From NCBI RefSeq assembly GCF_018070465.1, contig NZ_JAGPXT010000010.1:62001-126000 (forward strand): DNA of 64,000 nucleotides, written 5' to 3'. The stretch's first letter is position 1. Every line of letters begins with the position of its first letter. Made by a program: the position numbers and the translations under genes. Positions 34,573 to 43,404 of this stretch are shown piece by piece. This DNA comes from Micromonospora sp. C95 (GTDB lineage: Bacteria > Actinomycetota > Actinomycetes > Mycobacteriales > Micromonosporaceae). The notes beneath the pieces were generated by a model that had not been told where the DNA came from, ran no database searches, and saw nothing but the letters and a program-made list of their open reading frames with translations.

Positions 34573-37500
34573 TCAGCCGGTGGGTGACGGGCTACCGGAG
34601 GGTGCCGGTGGGCTCGGCGTGCCGTTTACGCCCGCCGCCTGCTGAGCCTGCTGGAACGCGGTGAGTGCCTCGTCCAGCGCCGCCAGCGCGCGACCGTACC
34701 GCTCGAAGTCGCCGGACGCCTGCGCGGCCCGCACCTCGGTGATCGCGGCCCGTACCCGCTCGGCGGCGGCACCGAGTTCGCCGGCGAGCGGCGGAGCGTC
34801 GCCCGGCGACGGCGTGGCCGACGGCGTCGGCGTCGGCTCCTCGCCCTCGGGCGGTGGCTCCTCACCCCCGGTCGGCGGCGGGTTACCGGCCGCCGCCTGC
34901 TTGCCCTGCTCGACGAGCTGCTTGATGCCGTCGGCGACGTTGTCGGCCAGGACGACGTAGGAACCCCCGTCGCCGTACGACATCAGCACCTTCTGCAGCA
35001 GCGGATACGCGTCCTGTTGGTTGCTCTTGACGTAGACCGGCTCGACGTAGAGCATCCCGTTGCCGAAGGGCAGCGACAGCAGGTTGCCGTACTGCACCTG
35101 GGCCTGGTTCGAGGAGAGCAGGTTCAGTTGCTGCCGGATGGTGGCGTTGGTGTTCGTCATCCGCTGGTGCACCTGCACCGGCCCGGAGATCGCCGTCTGG
35201 TCCGGCAGCTCCAGCACCTGCAACGTGGGCCGGCCATCCTGGTACGACCCGGAGATCAGCGCGGCCAGGTTCTGCCGACCGTTGGGGGTGACCGCGCTGG
35301 TCAGCTGAAAGCGCGGCGCCTCCTGGCCGGGAAACTGCGTGAAGAGGTAGTACGGCGGCTGCTTCTGCCCGCTGTCCGGCGCGTCCGGCACGTTCGGCAC
35401 CTGCCAGAAGTCCTGGCCGGAGTAGAAGTCGCCGGGGTTGGTGACGTGGAACCGGGTCAGCAGGTTGCGCTGCACCTTGAACAGGTCGGCCGGGTACCGG
35501 AAGTGGGCGGCCAGCGTCGGTGGGATCTCGGCGCGCGGTTTGACGAGGTCACCGCCGAACGCCTTGTTCCACGCCTTGAGCACCGGGTCGTTCTCGTCGA
35601 ACTCGTAGAGCACGACGGTGCCGTCGTACGCGTCGACGGTCGCCTTCACCGAGTTACGGATGTAGTTGACGTTCTCCCGGGCCAGCTGGATGGTGCCCCG
35701 GCCGGTCAGCTCGTCGGTGGTCTCCTGCTGGAGGTTGACCCGCTCGGCGTACGGGTAGGTCGCGGCGGTGGTGTAACCGTCGACGATCCACTGCACCCGG
35801 CCGTCGACCAGGGCCGGGTAGGGGTCACCGTCCAGGGTGAGGAACGGGGCGACCTTCTCCACCCGGTCCCGGGGGTTACGCACGTAGAGCAGCTTGGAGT
35901 TGTCGTTGACCGCCTCGGAGAGCAGGAAGTTCGCCTCCTGCTCCTTGATCGAGTAGAGCAGGCGACGGGTGAACGAGCCGATCTCGACGCCACCGGAACC
36001 GGTGTACGTGTAGTACGACTCCGGCCCCTCACCGTCGCCGCTCTCGCCGGCCGGGCGGTCGAACTCGGCGGGGTTGGCGTCCGCGCTCGGCTTGCCGACG
36101 ATGGCGTAGTCACCAGTGGCCATCCGCTCGCCGTAGTAGATCCGGGGCTGGTTCGCCGGGATCAGGTCGGTCGGCGACGCACAGGACTCCTGCGACCGCT
36201 CGCCGAGCGAACCGGAGACGAAGAACGGCTGGCCACCGCAGACCACCCGGTTCGCGGGTGCGGCCACCACCCCGTAGCCGTGGGTGTAGACGGTGTGCCG
36301 GTTGATCCAGTTGCTCTGCTGAGCGGTCAGCTCGCCGTAATTGATCTCACGTACGCCGACCACGTAGTCCTGGGTGTCGCCGTTGAGCGTGTACCGGTCG
36401 ATGTCGAGCTTGGGACCGAAGTCGTAGAAGCCACGGACCTGCTGGAGCTGGGTGTAGGTCTCGCTGACCAGCTGCGGGTCCAGCAGCCGGACATTCGGCA
36501 CCACCGACGTGTCGGTGGCCAGGCTCTCCGGCGGGTTCAGGTTGTTCGCCGAGTACGCCGAACTCTGGGTGATGTCCAGCCCGAACGACGCGCGGGTGGC
36601 GTCGATGCTGCGCTGGATGTACGGCGCTTCCTTGTCCCGGGCGCTGGGCTTGACCTCGAAGGTCTGCACCGCCCACGGGTAGATGCCGCCGATCGCCACC
36701 GCGGAGACGCCGAGCAGGGCCAACGAGATGCCCGGCCAGACCAGGTTCCGCATCCAGGCGTTGGAGAAGACGATGATTGCGATCGCCACCACCACGGAGA
36801 TGTAGGCGAGGATCTCCTTCGCCGGCAGCAGCGCGTTGATGTCGGCGTAGCCGGCGCCGTAGACGTTCACGCCGTCGTTGTACTCCAACAGCATCGCCCG
36901 CCGGTCCAGCACGTACGCGACGGCCTTGAGCAGGACGAAGACCGCGACCAGCGTGCTCAGATGGGCCCGGGCGGCGTTGCTCATCCGGTCGCCGACGCCC
37001 TGCAGGCGCACCCCACCGAACAGGTAGTGCACGGCCAGTGCGCCGATCAGCGCCAGGACCACCGCGGTGAAGCCGAGCCCCAGCAGAAACCGCCAGAAGG
37101 GCAGTTGGAAGACGTAGAAGCCGACGTCGACGCCGAACTCGGGGTCGTCCACACCGAAGTTGCCGCCGTGCAGGAAGAGCAGCCACTGGTTCCAGCGGCT
37201 CTGTGCCGACAGGCCGGCGAAGAGGCCGACGACGGCGGCGGCCGCCGTGATCCACAGGCCCAGGCGGGGGCCGAGCAGCATCCGGTACCGCTCCAGGGTG
37301 GCCTGTTCCGGTGAGTGGGGCCGCATCCGTGGGCGTAGCCGTTGGGCGAGCCAGAGGTTGCCGCCGACGATCGCCGCCATCGCCAGGCCCGCGGCCAGGA
37401 AGAGCAGCAGCCGGGTGACCAGCACCCCCCGGAACACCTCGGTGTAGTCGACCTCGGAGAACCAGAGCCAGTCCGTCCAGGCCTGAACTCCCCAGCCGAG

Positions 37501-37596
37501 CAGGGTGAACAGCAGGAACACCCCGATCAGGACCCCGATCGTGACGCGTCCGCGTCGGCTCATCCTCGGCAGGGGGCTGCTGCTACGCATGACCAC
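34573..37596 (-). CDS. UPF0182 family large membrane protein
   Basis: A 1007-residue protein of the family of mycobacterial Rv3193c/Rv0064. Seven or so membrane segments occupy the first 330 residues, starting VTIGVLIGVFLLFTLLGWGV. A large extracytoplasmic domain follows (for example THGYGVVAAPANRVVCGGQP and GEINYGELT-like REINYGELT). The end is a proline/threonine/serine-rich tail (EEPPPEGEEPTPTPSATPSP). The function is unknown. GGAG stands 6 bases before GTG 37596. Confidence 0.92.
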   Translation of the reverse strand: MVMRSSSPLPRMSRRGRVTIGVLIGVFLLFTLLGWGVQAWTDWLWFSEVDYTEVFRGVLVTRLLLFLAAGLAMAAIVGGNLWLAQRLRPRMRPHSPEQATLERYRMLLGPRLGLWITAAAAVVGLFAGLSAQSRWNQWLLFLHGGNFGVDDPEFGVDVGFYVFQLPFWRFLLGLGFTAVVLALIGALAVHYLFGGVRLQGVGDRMSNAARAHLSTLVAVFVLLKAVAYVLDRRAMLLEYNDGVNVYGAGYADINALLPAKEILAYISVVVAIAIIVFSNAWMRNLVWPGISLALLGVSAVAIGGIYPWAVQTFEVKPSARDKEAPYIQRSIDATRASFGLDITQSSAYSANNLNPPESLATDTSVVPNVRLLDPQLVSETYTQLQQVRGFYDFGPKLDIDRYTLNGDTQDYVVGVREINYGELTAQQSNWINRHTVYTHGYGVVAAPANRVVCGGQPFFVSGSLGERSQESCASPTDLIPANQPRIYYGERMATGDYAIVGKPSADANPAEFDRPAGESGDGEGPESYYTYTGSGGVEIGSFTRRLLYSIKEQEANFLLSEAVNDNSKLLYVRNPRDRVEKVAPFLTLDGDPYPALVDGRVQWIVDGYTTAATYPYAERVNLQQETTDELTGRGTIQLARENVNYIRNSVKATVDAYDGTVVLYEFDENDPVLKAWNKAFGGDLVKPRAEIPPTLAAHFRYPADLFKVQRNLLTRFHVTNPGDFYSGQDFWQVPNVPDAPDSGQKQPPYYLFTQFPGQEAPRFQLTSAVTPNGRQNLAALISGSYQDGRPTLQVLELPDQTAISGPVQVHQRMTNTNATIRQQLNLLSSNQAQVQYGNLLSLPFGNGMLYVEPVYVKSNQQDAYPLLQKVLMSYGDGGSYVVLADNVADGIKQLVEQGKQAAAGNPPPTGGEEPPPEGEEPTPTPSATPSPGDAPPLAGELGAAAERVRAAITEVRAAQASGDFERYGRALAALDEALTAFQQAQQAAGVNGTPSPPAPSGSPSPTG

Positions 37597-37691
37597 TGTT
37601 GGCTCCGCACGCTCGTTATGATCGGCTCCGACCAGGCACCCAGAGTACGGGGTGTTCCTGAAAGCGTGAGCGCAAGGTCATGCCGCGCGGC

Positions 37692-38705
37692 TCAGCAGTA
37701 CGTCGGCTCGCCCCCGGAACGCAGCGTCTCCAGCGCATCCAACGCCTCGTCGAGCGAGCCCACCTTCACCAACGGCAGGTCCGGCTGCCGGTTACGGACC
37801 GCCTCGGCGCAGTTGGCCGCCGGTACCAGGAACGTGGTCGCGCCGGCCTGCTTCGCGCCGACCAGTTTCTGCGGTATCCCACCGATCGGGCCGACCTGCC
37901 CGGCGTCGTCGATGGTGCCGGTGCCGGCGATGATCAGACCGCCGGTCAGGTCGTCCGGGGTCAGCTTGTCGATGATGCCCAGGGCGAACATCAGACCCGC
38001 GCTCGGGCCTCCGATGTCCTTCAGGTCGAAGGAGAGGGTGAACGGGTGCGGCTGCTGCTGCTCGATCTCGATGCCGATTCGGGGCCGACCGTCCTGCTCC
38101 TGGCTGGTGACGGTGTCGGTCCGGGCGGCGCCGTCCCGGGTGTACCCGATCCGCAGCGCCGTGCCCGCCGGCCTGGCCCGGATCAGTTCGGTCAACCGGG
38201 AGGCGAACGGCACCGGCTCACCGTCGACCGAGGTGACCACGTCACCGGGGCGAAGCACCCCGACCGACGGCCCGTCGGCGGCGACCGTCTTGACCACGAC
38301 CTGCACCTCGTACCCGAGCTCCCGCAGCGCGGCGGTCTCCGCGCTGGTCTGCGAGACCTGGAAGTCCTCGGCGTTGCGCTGCTCCACCTCCTCCTGGGTC
38401 TCCCCCGGCGGGTAGACCAGCTCACGCGGCACCACGGCCTGTTCGTCGGAGAGCCAGCCCTGGATGGCCGAACGGAGCTTGACGCCAGGCTGCACCCCCA
38501 CCGTGGTCAGCCGCAGCTGGCCGGCGGAGGTGGAGGTCTCCCGGCCGGTGACCTGGATGACCTCCTTGCCGTCCGCCTGGCCCAGCGTGTCGACGGTCGG
38601 ACCGGGACCGAGCACCACGTACGGCACGGGCGCGCCGAGCACCCCGATGCTGAGCAGTGCGGTCAGCAGGGCACCGAGCAGGACGGTCAGGCCGCGACGT
38701 CTCAT
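37692..38705 (-). CDS. PDZ and Lon-type (S16) protease domain membrane protein
   Basis: A 337-residue protein: one N-terminal membrane anchor (LTVLLGALLTALLSIGVLGA), a PDZ domain (GVLRPGDVVTSVDGEPVPF) and a C-terminal Lon-like domain. The catalytic serine is in GGPSAGLMFALGIID and the lysine in VGAKQAGATTFLVP. It faces the outside of the membrane. YlbL-type and Rv3194c are homologues. It is divergent from the DUF2342 gene, as in mycobacteria. Confidence 0.94.
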   Translation of the reverse strand: MRRRGLTVLLGALLTALLSIGVLGAPVPYVVLGPGPTVDTLGQADGKEVIQVTGRETSTSAGQLRLTTVGVQPGVKLRSAIQGWLSDEQAVVPRELVYPPGETQEEVEQRNAEDFQVSQTSAETAALRELGYEVQVVVKTVAADGPSVGVLRPGDVVTSVDGEPVPFASRLTELIRARPAGTALRIGYTRDGAARTDTVTSQEQDGRPRIGIEIEQQQPHPFTLSFDLKDIGGPSAGLMFALGIIDKLTPDDLTGGLIIAGTGTIDDAGQVGPIGGIPQKLVGAKQAGATTFLVPAANCAEAVRNRQPDLPLVKVGSLDEALDALETLRSGGEPTYC

Positions 38706-38820
38706 GCGGCAGAGCGTACCGATCCCGGTCGCGGCGCCCGGCCGGGACGACTGACGACTTCGCCCTCAGCGCAACCGCGGTGGCGGCGGCCCGGGGCCGA
38801 GCGCGCGTACCGTAGACGTC

Positions 38821-40119
38821 GTGCCTGATATTCCGTTCGGTTTCGCGCTACCGGGTGGGCAGCCGCCCGACCCCAACGACCCTGCGCAGATGCAGCAGTT
38901 CATGTCGCAGTTGCAGCACCTGCTCTCCGCGTCGGGCAGCGGGCCGGTCAACTGGGACCTGGCCCGTCAGGTGGCGGCCAGTCAGCTCGCCGCGGCGGGC
39001 GACCCGGCGGTCTCTCCCTACGAGCGCCACGCGGTGGAGGAGGCGCTGCGCATCGCCGACCTCTGGCTGGAGCCGGCCTCCGCGCTGCCCTCGGGCATCC
39101 GTAACACGGTGTCCTGGAACCGCAACGAGTGGATCTTCAAGACGCTCGACGTCTGGCGCAAGCTGTGCGACCCGGTGGCCAGCCGGATGGTCGGCGCGAT
39201 GGGCGACCTGGTCCCGCCCGAGGCCCGGGCCCAGCTCGGCCCGATGCAGTCGATGGTCGCCACCCTCGGTGGGGCGCTCTTCGGCGGCCAGCTCGGTCAG
39301 GCCCTCGGGTCACTCGCCGCGGAGGTGCTCTCCGCCGGCGACATCGGTCTGCCGCTCGGACCGGCTGGCACGGCCGCGCTCATCCCCGCCAACATCAAGG
39401 CGTACGGCGAGGGTCTGGAGTTGCCCGAGGACGAGGTCCGTCTCTACGTGGCCCTGCGGGAGGCGGCGCACCAGCGGCTTTTCGAGCATGTCCCGTGGCT
39501 GCGGGGGCACGTCCTCAACGCCGTCGAGACGTACGCCGCCGGCATCCGGGTGAATCGGGAGGCGATCGAGGAGGCGATGGGGCGGGTCGACCCGACCGAC
39601 CCGGAGTCGATGCAGGCGATCGCCCTGGAGGGAATCTTCACACCGGAGGACAGCCCGACCCAGAAGGCGTCGTTGGCCCGGCTGGAGACCGCCCTCGCCC
39701 TGGTGGAGGGTTGGGTCTGCCACGTGGTCGACGGCGCGGCAGCCGGCCGGCTGCCGAACGTCGTGGCGCTGGGCGAGGCGTTCCGCCGCCGCCGGGCGGC
39801 CGGCGGGCCGGCCGAGCAGACCTTCGCCGCCCTGGTCGGGTTGGAACTGCGACCCCGCCGGTTGCGCGAGGCCGCGGCGCTCTGGGCAGCGCTCACCGAG
39901 CACCGGGGAATCTCCGGCCGGGACGCGCTGTGGGGGCACCCCGACCTGCTTCCCTCCGACGACGACTTCGCCGACCCGGTGGCCTTCGCCATGGCCGACG
40001 TGGATCTGATGACCGAGTTGGACAACTTCGACTTCTCCGCCCCGGGTGGCCCGGAGGAGAAGGCCCCGGGTGAGACGGAGCGCCCCGACGACGCCGAAGG
40101 TGGCGAGGGCCGCAGCTGA
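38821..40119 (+). CDS. DUF2342 zinc-dependent metalloprotease-like protein
   Basis: A 432-residue cytosolic protein, homologue of mycobacterial Rv3195. It begins MPDIPFGFALPGG. The recognisable core is NEWIFKTLDVWRKLCDPVAS, a glycine-rich GALFGGQLGQALGSLAAEVL segment, and LREAAHQRLFEHVPWLRGHV, which replaces a classical HExxH. Family databases call it zinc-dependent metalloprotease or F420-biosynthesis-associated; the activity is unproven. The C-terminus is acidic. Confidence 0.9.
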   Translation: MPDIPFGFALPGGQPPDPNDPAQMQQFMSQLQHLLSASGSGPVNWDLARQVAASQLAAAGDPAVSPYERHAVEEALRIADLWLEPASALPSGIRNTVSWNRNEWIFKTLDVWRKLCDPVASRMVGAMGDLVPPEARAQLGPMQSMVATLGGALFGGQLGQALGSLAAEVLSAGDIGLPLGPAGTAALIPANIKAYGEGLELPEDEVRLYVALREAAHQRLFEHVPWLRGHVLNAVETYAAGIRVNREAIEEAMGRVDPTDPESMQAIALEGIFTPEDSPTQKASLARLETALALVEGWVCHVVDGAAAGRLPNVVALGEAFRRRRAAGGPAEQTFAALVGLELRPRRLREAAALWAALTEHRGISGRDALWGHPDLLPSDDDFADPVAFAMADVDLMTELDNFDFSAPGGPEEKAPGETERPDDAEGGEGRS

Positions 40120-40161
40120 CCGGTTCGACCGGCCGGGCGCGGTCACGCCGGGACGATGGTG

Positions 40162-40842
40162 TCAGCCGCTGCGCCCGGCACCGGACAGCAGCGACCGGGT
40201 GCGCTCCCAGCCGCTCAGTGCCGGATCGAGCCGGGCCAGATCCGCCGGACCGCGCAGCCGGTGCCAGGAGGGGGTCACCGCCAGGTCGCCCGGGCGGGGT
40301 GCCGCTGCCCGAACGGCCGCCGGCACCGTGGCGTCCAGGTCCAGCGGCGGCAGCCAGGACGGTACTGGTAGCCGGGCCGCCACCCCGAGCAACCCGGGCA
40401 GACCGCCCTCGGCCGGGGCGAGGGCGACCGGCCGGCTGGTCAGCGGTCGAAGCAGCTTACCGACGGTGAGTCCGGGCAGGTCCGGCGCGTCTCCGGCGAC
40501 GACCGCCACCTGCTCGTATCGGTCGGTCGTCGCGGTGCCGCCCGCCGGGCCGGCGCCGGACGACGGGTCCGTGCCGGCGGCACCGTCGGCACCGGCCAGG
40601 GCGGCGAACACCGCGTTCGGGCTCGGCTCGGGCACCTCGTACACGGTCGTGCCGGGCCAGGTCACCGCGTCGGCCAGCCAGCGGTCGGCTCGCGTGACCG
40701 CTACCGCGGTGTCCACCTCGTTGAGCATGGCGAGCAGATCCACCACGTCCTCGGCGAGCGCGCTGCGCCAATCCACCGGGTCGACACCGGGTGGCACCCA
40801 GGCGATCGGCGCGAGCAGCGCCACCACCACACGTCGGGCCAT
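40162..40842 (-). CDS. conserved hypothetical protein, possible nucleotidyltransferase-fold
   Basis: A 226-residue protein starting MARRVVVALLAPIAWVPPG. The middle VAVVAGDAPDLPGLTVGKLL, followed by LAPAEGGLPGLLGVAARLP, recalls the DUF2064/TIGR04282 glycosyltransferase-like fold, but the similarity is weak and the usual DxD is absent. It may be a degenerate member. It lies between the DUF2342 and YgjP-type genes; its strand is opposite to DUF2342. Confidence 0.7.
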   Translation of the reverse strand: MARRVVVALLAPIAWVPPGVDPVDWRSALAEDVVDLLAMLNEVDTAVAVTRADRWLADAVTWPGTTVYEVPEPSPNAVFAALAGADGAAGTDPSSGAGPAGGTATTDRYEQVAVVAGDAPDLPGLTVGKLLRPLTSRPVALAPAEGGLPGLLGVAARLPVPSWLPPLDLDATVPAAVRAAAPRPGDLAVTPSWHRLRGPADLARLDPALSGWERTRSLLSGAGRSG

Positions 40843-40874
40843 TCACCGACCCTACCGCCGAGGTGTCTCGACAC

Positions 40875-41396
40875 TCAGGGGGTACCGCCGACGGCCGCCA
40901 CACCCTCCAGGTAGCCGCGCGCCCGTTCGGTCTTCGGGTACCTGCCGACCAGCGCCCAGAACTGTGCGTTGTGACTTGACACGATGAGGTGGACCAGTTC
41001 GTGCAGCAGCACGTAATCGATCACCCAGTCCGGCATGTCCTGGAGGCGGTGGGACAACCGGATCGAGCGGTCCGCCGGGGTGCAGGAGCCCCACCGCCCG
41101 TTCTGGTTGCTCACCCACCGGACGCTGGCCGGCAGCGCCTGGTTGCCGTACTCGGTGAGATAGAGCTTGATCAACCGGCCGGCGCGGGCCAGCAGTTCGG
41201 CGTCGGAGCGGACCAGGCGCCCCTCACGGGCGGCCAGCCGGGCGAGCATCCGATTGACCCACTCGCTCTCCTCGGCCCGGGAGAACTGGTCGGGAATGAG
41301 GACCACGACCCGCTCCCCGTCGCGGTAGGCGGACACCGTGCGTCGCCGGCGCTGGCTGCGCCGTACCTCGACGACCGGCTTCCGCGGCCCAGCCAT
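40875..41396 (-). CDS. YgjP/SprT-type metallopeptidase (DUF45)
   Basis: A 173-residue putative zinc peptidase. The zinc site is LLHELVHLIVSSHNAQFW (HExxH plus a downstream His). Upstream family motifs are RRSQRRRRTVSAYRDG and NGRWGSCTPADRSIRLSHRL. The ATG at 41396 is chosen; 23 further in-frame residues upstream are unlike the family. Confidence 0.9.
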   Translation of the reverse strand: MAGPRKPVVEVRRSQRRRRTVSAYRDGERVVVLIPDQFSRAEESEWVNRMLARLAAREGRLVRSDAELLARAGRLIKLYLTEYGNQALPASVRWVSNQNGRWGSCTPADRSIRLSHRLQDMPDWVIDYVLLHELVHLIVSSHNAQFWALVGRYPKTERARGYLEGVAAVGGTP

Positions 41397-41930
41397 CAGT
41401 GGACCGCGCAGCCTCGGTTTGCTGTCACGTTGGCAAGCTAATGCGTTGTGACCAGGGGTCCGCAAGAGTCAACCCCCCGACACGCGTCCGGAAAATGGGG
41501 ATTGGTCGCCAGGAGTCCCGAAAAAATTCTTGCCGAAGCCGGGGGCGGCCGTCACGGTCACCCTTCGTGGTGGCCGGCGAGGTGTCACACCCGGGTCGAC
41601 CAACACGGTAAGTGATCATTGCCGGCGAGCTCAAATCGGGGCCTGCACCCCGCTTCGGCGGCACCACCAGCGCAATTGCGGGGTACCGGTCGGCGTGTCC
41701 CCGGCAAACTGACTGATCTGACCCAATTCGGCGTGCACACTCTCGACGTCGCCTTGCTCACAGTGGCAAAGCGCAGCTGACATGGAACCGCCCACACCTG
41801 GGTAGGGTCCGCCAACCGGTGGTCACGTAGGTGGTCACCGGACAGGACCGGCGCCGGGCGCCCTGAGCGACCGCCACCGGAGACCCACCGGGTCGTTATC
41901 GACCGGTGGACGACACGAGGAGGGCACACC
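41397..41930. other. 534-bp intergenic region, no gene recognised
   Basis: Both strands lack a convincing coding frame, and no tRNA was recognised. Base composition is a little less GC-rich (for example GAAAAAATTCTTG near 41519). TAGGGT near 41802 could be a -10 box for the DUF5679 gene. A short direct repeat GGTGGTCAC occurs twice at about 41817-41838. It presumably holds divergent promoters for the two flanking genes. Confidence 0.5.
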
Positions 41931-42098
41931 GTGGCCGACCAGGCCCAGACCTACAACGGTTACTGCGTCAAGTGCAAGGAGAAGCGGGATTTCGAGGGCC
42001 GCGTCGAGGTCTCGAAGACCGGCATGAACATGGCCAAGGGCAAGTGTCCGGTATGTGGCACAACAGTGAACCGCATCCTGGGCAAGGCGAAGGTCTGA
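41931..42098 (+). CDS. DUF5679 small zinc-ribbon-like protein
   Basis: A 55-residue protein. It has two cysteine pairs, YCVKCKEKRDF and KCPVCGTTVNRILGK, so it should bind zinc. The actinobacterial family DUF5679 has this length and pattern; its function is unknown. GAGGAGGG precedes the GTG start. A terminator follows directly. Confidence 0.88.
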   Translation: MADQAQTYNGYCVKCKEKRDFEGRVEVSKTGMNMAKGKCPVCGTTVNRILGKAKV

Positions 42099-42112
42099 CG
42101 AACACGCATCGG

Positions 42113-42141
42113 GACGGGGGTGGCCTGCGGTCACCCCCGTC
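42113..42141 (+). terminator. terminator after DUF5679 gene
   Basis: A 10-bp perfect stem (GACGGGGGTG with its complement) and 9-base loop, 14 bp after the stop codon. Confidence 0.75.
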
Positions 42142-42187
42142 CTCGTACGCGGTGACTGTCGGCCCACCGACAGCACTACTCGCGGGT

Positions 42188-42249
42188 TGTGGATAACTCG
42201 CCGAATCCTGTGGACAGCCCAGGATCTGGGTTCGACCACCTGTGGACAA
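42188..42249 (+). promoter_or_regulatory. three DnaA-box-like sites
   Basis: TGTGGATAA (42188), TGTGGACAG (42209) and TGTGGACAA (42241) lie in the same orientation. The first equals the complement of the E. coli box TTATCCACA and the third that of the actinobacterial TTGTCCACA. Their starts are 21 and 32 bp apart, close to two and three helical turns. They precede the TOMM-like gene; the third ends 40 bp before its start. Confidence 0.65.
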
Positions 42250-42289
42250 CGATCGACGGAAAGCGCGGACGCGGTCACTATTCGTGCCC

Positions 42290-43333
42290 ATGACGCGAGC
42301 CGCCGAACATCCGCCGTCGCCCCGTCCCTGTCTGCTACCGGGACTCACCCGTCTCTGGCGCGACCGGTACACCCTTCAGCTCGGCCTCGGCCGAGAGCGG
42401 GCGGTCCTGGTCGAGATGGCCGACCCCCGGGCGGTCCGGCTGCTCGACCTGCTCGACGGCACCCGCAGCGAACGGCAGGTGCTGACCGGAACGGACGTCC
42501 GGCCGGAACATGCCCGCGCCCTGCTCGACGCCCTGCGCACCGCCGGTCTGGTGGTCCCGGCGCACACCCTCGTGCCCCGCGATCTCACCGGACCACGACG
42601 GACCCGGCTCGCCGCCGAGGCCGGCGCGCTGGCGGTGGCGACCCGGCTGCCGGGCAGCCCCGCCCAGGTGCTCCGACGCCGCCTGGCCGCCCGAGTGACG
42701 ATCACCGGCGGCGGTGCGCTCGGCCCCGCCATCGCGGTCGCCTTGGCCCAGGCGGGCGTCGGTCATGTCCATCCCGACCTGCCCGGAACGGTCCGTCCGC
42801 TCGATCTCGTCGGCACCGGTATCGCCGCCACGGAGATCGGTCGTCCGCTCGACGCCGCGACCCGGGCAGCGGTCCAGCGGGCCGCCCCGGGCACCGGCAC
42901 CGGCCCGCTCCGGCGACCCCGTCCCGACCTGGTCGTGCAACTCGGCTCCGACCGGCCGGCCGCGCTGCTGGCCGCGGGGCACGCCCAGCGGCGACAACCA
43001 CACCTGCTGGTGGACATCCAGGAGGGCGTTCCGGCGGTCGGCCCACTTGTCCGTCCGCCGGTCGGTCCCTGCCTGCGTTGTCTCGACCTGCACCGGGCCG
43101 ACCGGGACCCCGGCTGGCCAGCGGTCGCGGCCCAACTCGCCAGCACCCCGCCCGCCGCGGCCTGTGCCGTGAGTCTCCTGCTGACCGCGACCGGTTACGC
43201 CGTCGGGGAGGTGCTGAGCCAGCTCGACGGCGGCACCCCCGAGACCCTCGGCGGGTCGGTCGAGGTGGTGGCCCCCGGCACCCTCCGGCGGCGCTACTGG
43301 CCGCCGCACCCCCGCTGCCGGTGCGGGGGGTGA
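42290..43333 (+). CDS. TOMM cyclodehydratase/ThiF-like protein (orphan)
   Basis: A 347-residue protein. The N-terminal part (LTRLWRDRYTLQLGLGRERA, then MADPRAVRLLDLLDGTRSER) resembles the leader-peptide-binding region of azole-forming cyclodehydratases. The middle has a Rossmann start VTITGGGALGPAIAVALAQA as in E1/ThiF proteins. Zinc-type cysteines are in GPCLRCLDLHR and near the end in RCRCGG. No precursor peptide, YcaO or dehydrogenase is adjacent, so its role is open. It is followed by the UbiB-type kinase, as Rv3196/Rv3197 in mycobacteria. The start is uncertain (GTG 42242 or 42284 also possible). Confidence 0.78.
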   Translation: MTRAAEHPPSPRPCLLPGLTRLWRDRYTLQLGLGRERAVLVEMADPRAVRLLDLLDGTRSERQVLTGTDVRPEHARALLDALRTAGLVVPAHTLVPRDLTGPRRTRLAAEAGALAVATRLPGSPAQVLRRRLAARVTITGGGALGPAIAVALAQAGVGHVHPDLPGTVRPLDLVGTGIAATEIGRPLDAATRAAVQRAAPGTGTGPLRRPRPDLVVQLGSDRPAALLAAGHAQRRQPHLLVDIQEGVPAVGPLVRPPVGPCLRCLDLHRADRDPGWPAVAAQLASTPPAAACAVSLLLTATGYAVGEVLSQLDGGTPETLGGSVEVVAPGTLRRRYWPPHPRCRCGG

Positions 43334-43404
43334 GCCAGCGCACCGGTAGCGCGGGTGCGGCGGCACGGCAGCAGCGGGCCGGTCAAGTCGGTAACAATGA
43401 CCAG

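Noticed and set aside
41397..41930. Hidden gene or structured RNA
   Set aside because: I found no frame with protein-like features and no stable paired structure beyond short repeats; a covariance search would be needed to exclude an ncRNA.
42188..42249. Chromosomal replication origin
   Set aside because: Only three boxes, no AT-rich unwinding region, and no dnaA, dnaN or recF nearby.
42290..43333. TOMM/RiPP biosynthetic gene cluster
   Set aside because: No precursor peptide, YcaO, dehydrogenase or transporter is adjacent; neighbours are core genes.
42187..43404. Long N-terminal extension of the UbiB-type kinase
   Set aside because: The in-frame stretch is the shadow of the TOMM-like gene, Arg/Pro-rich and unlike ABC1 proteins.
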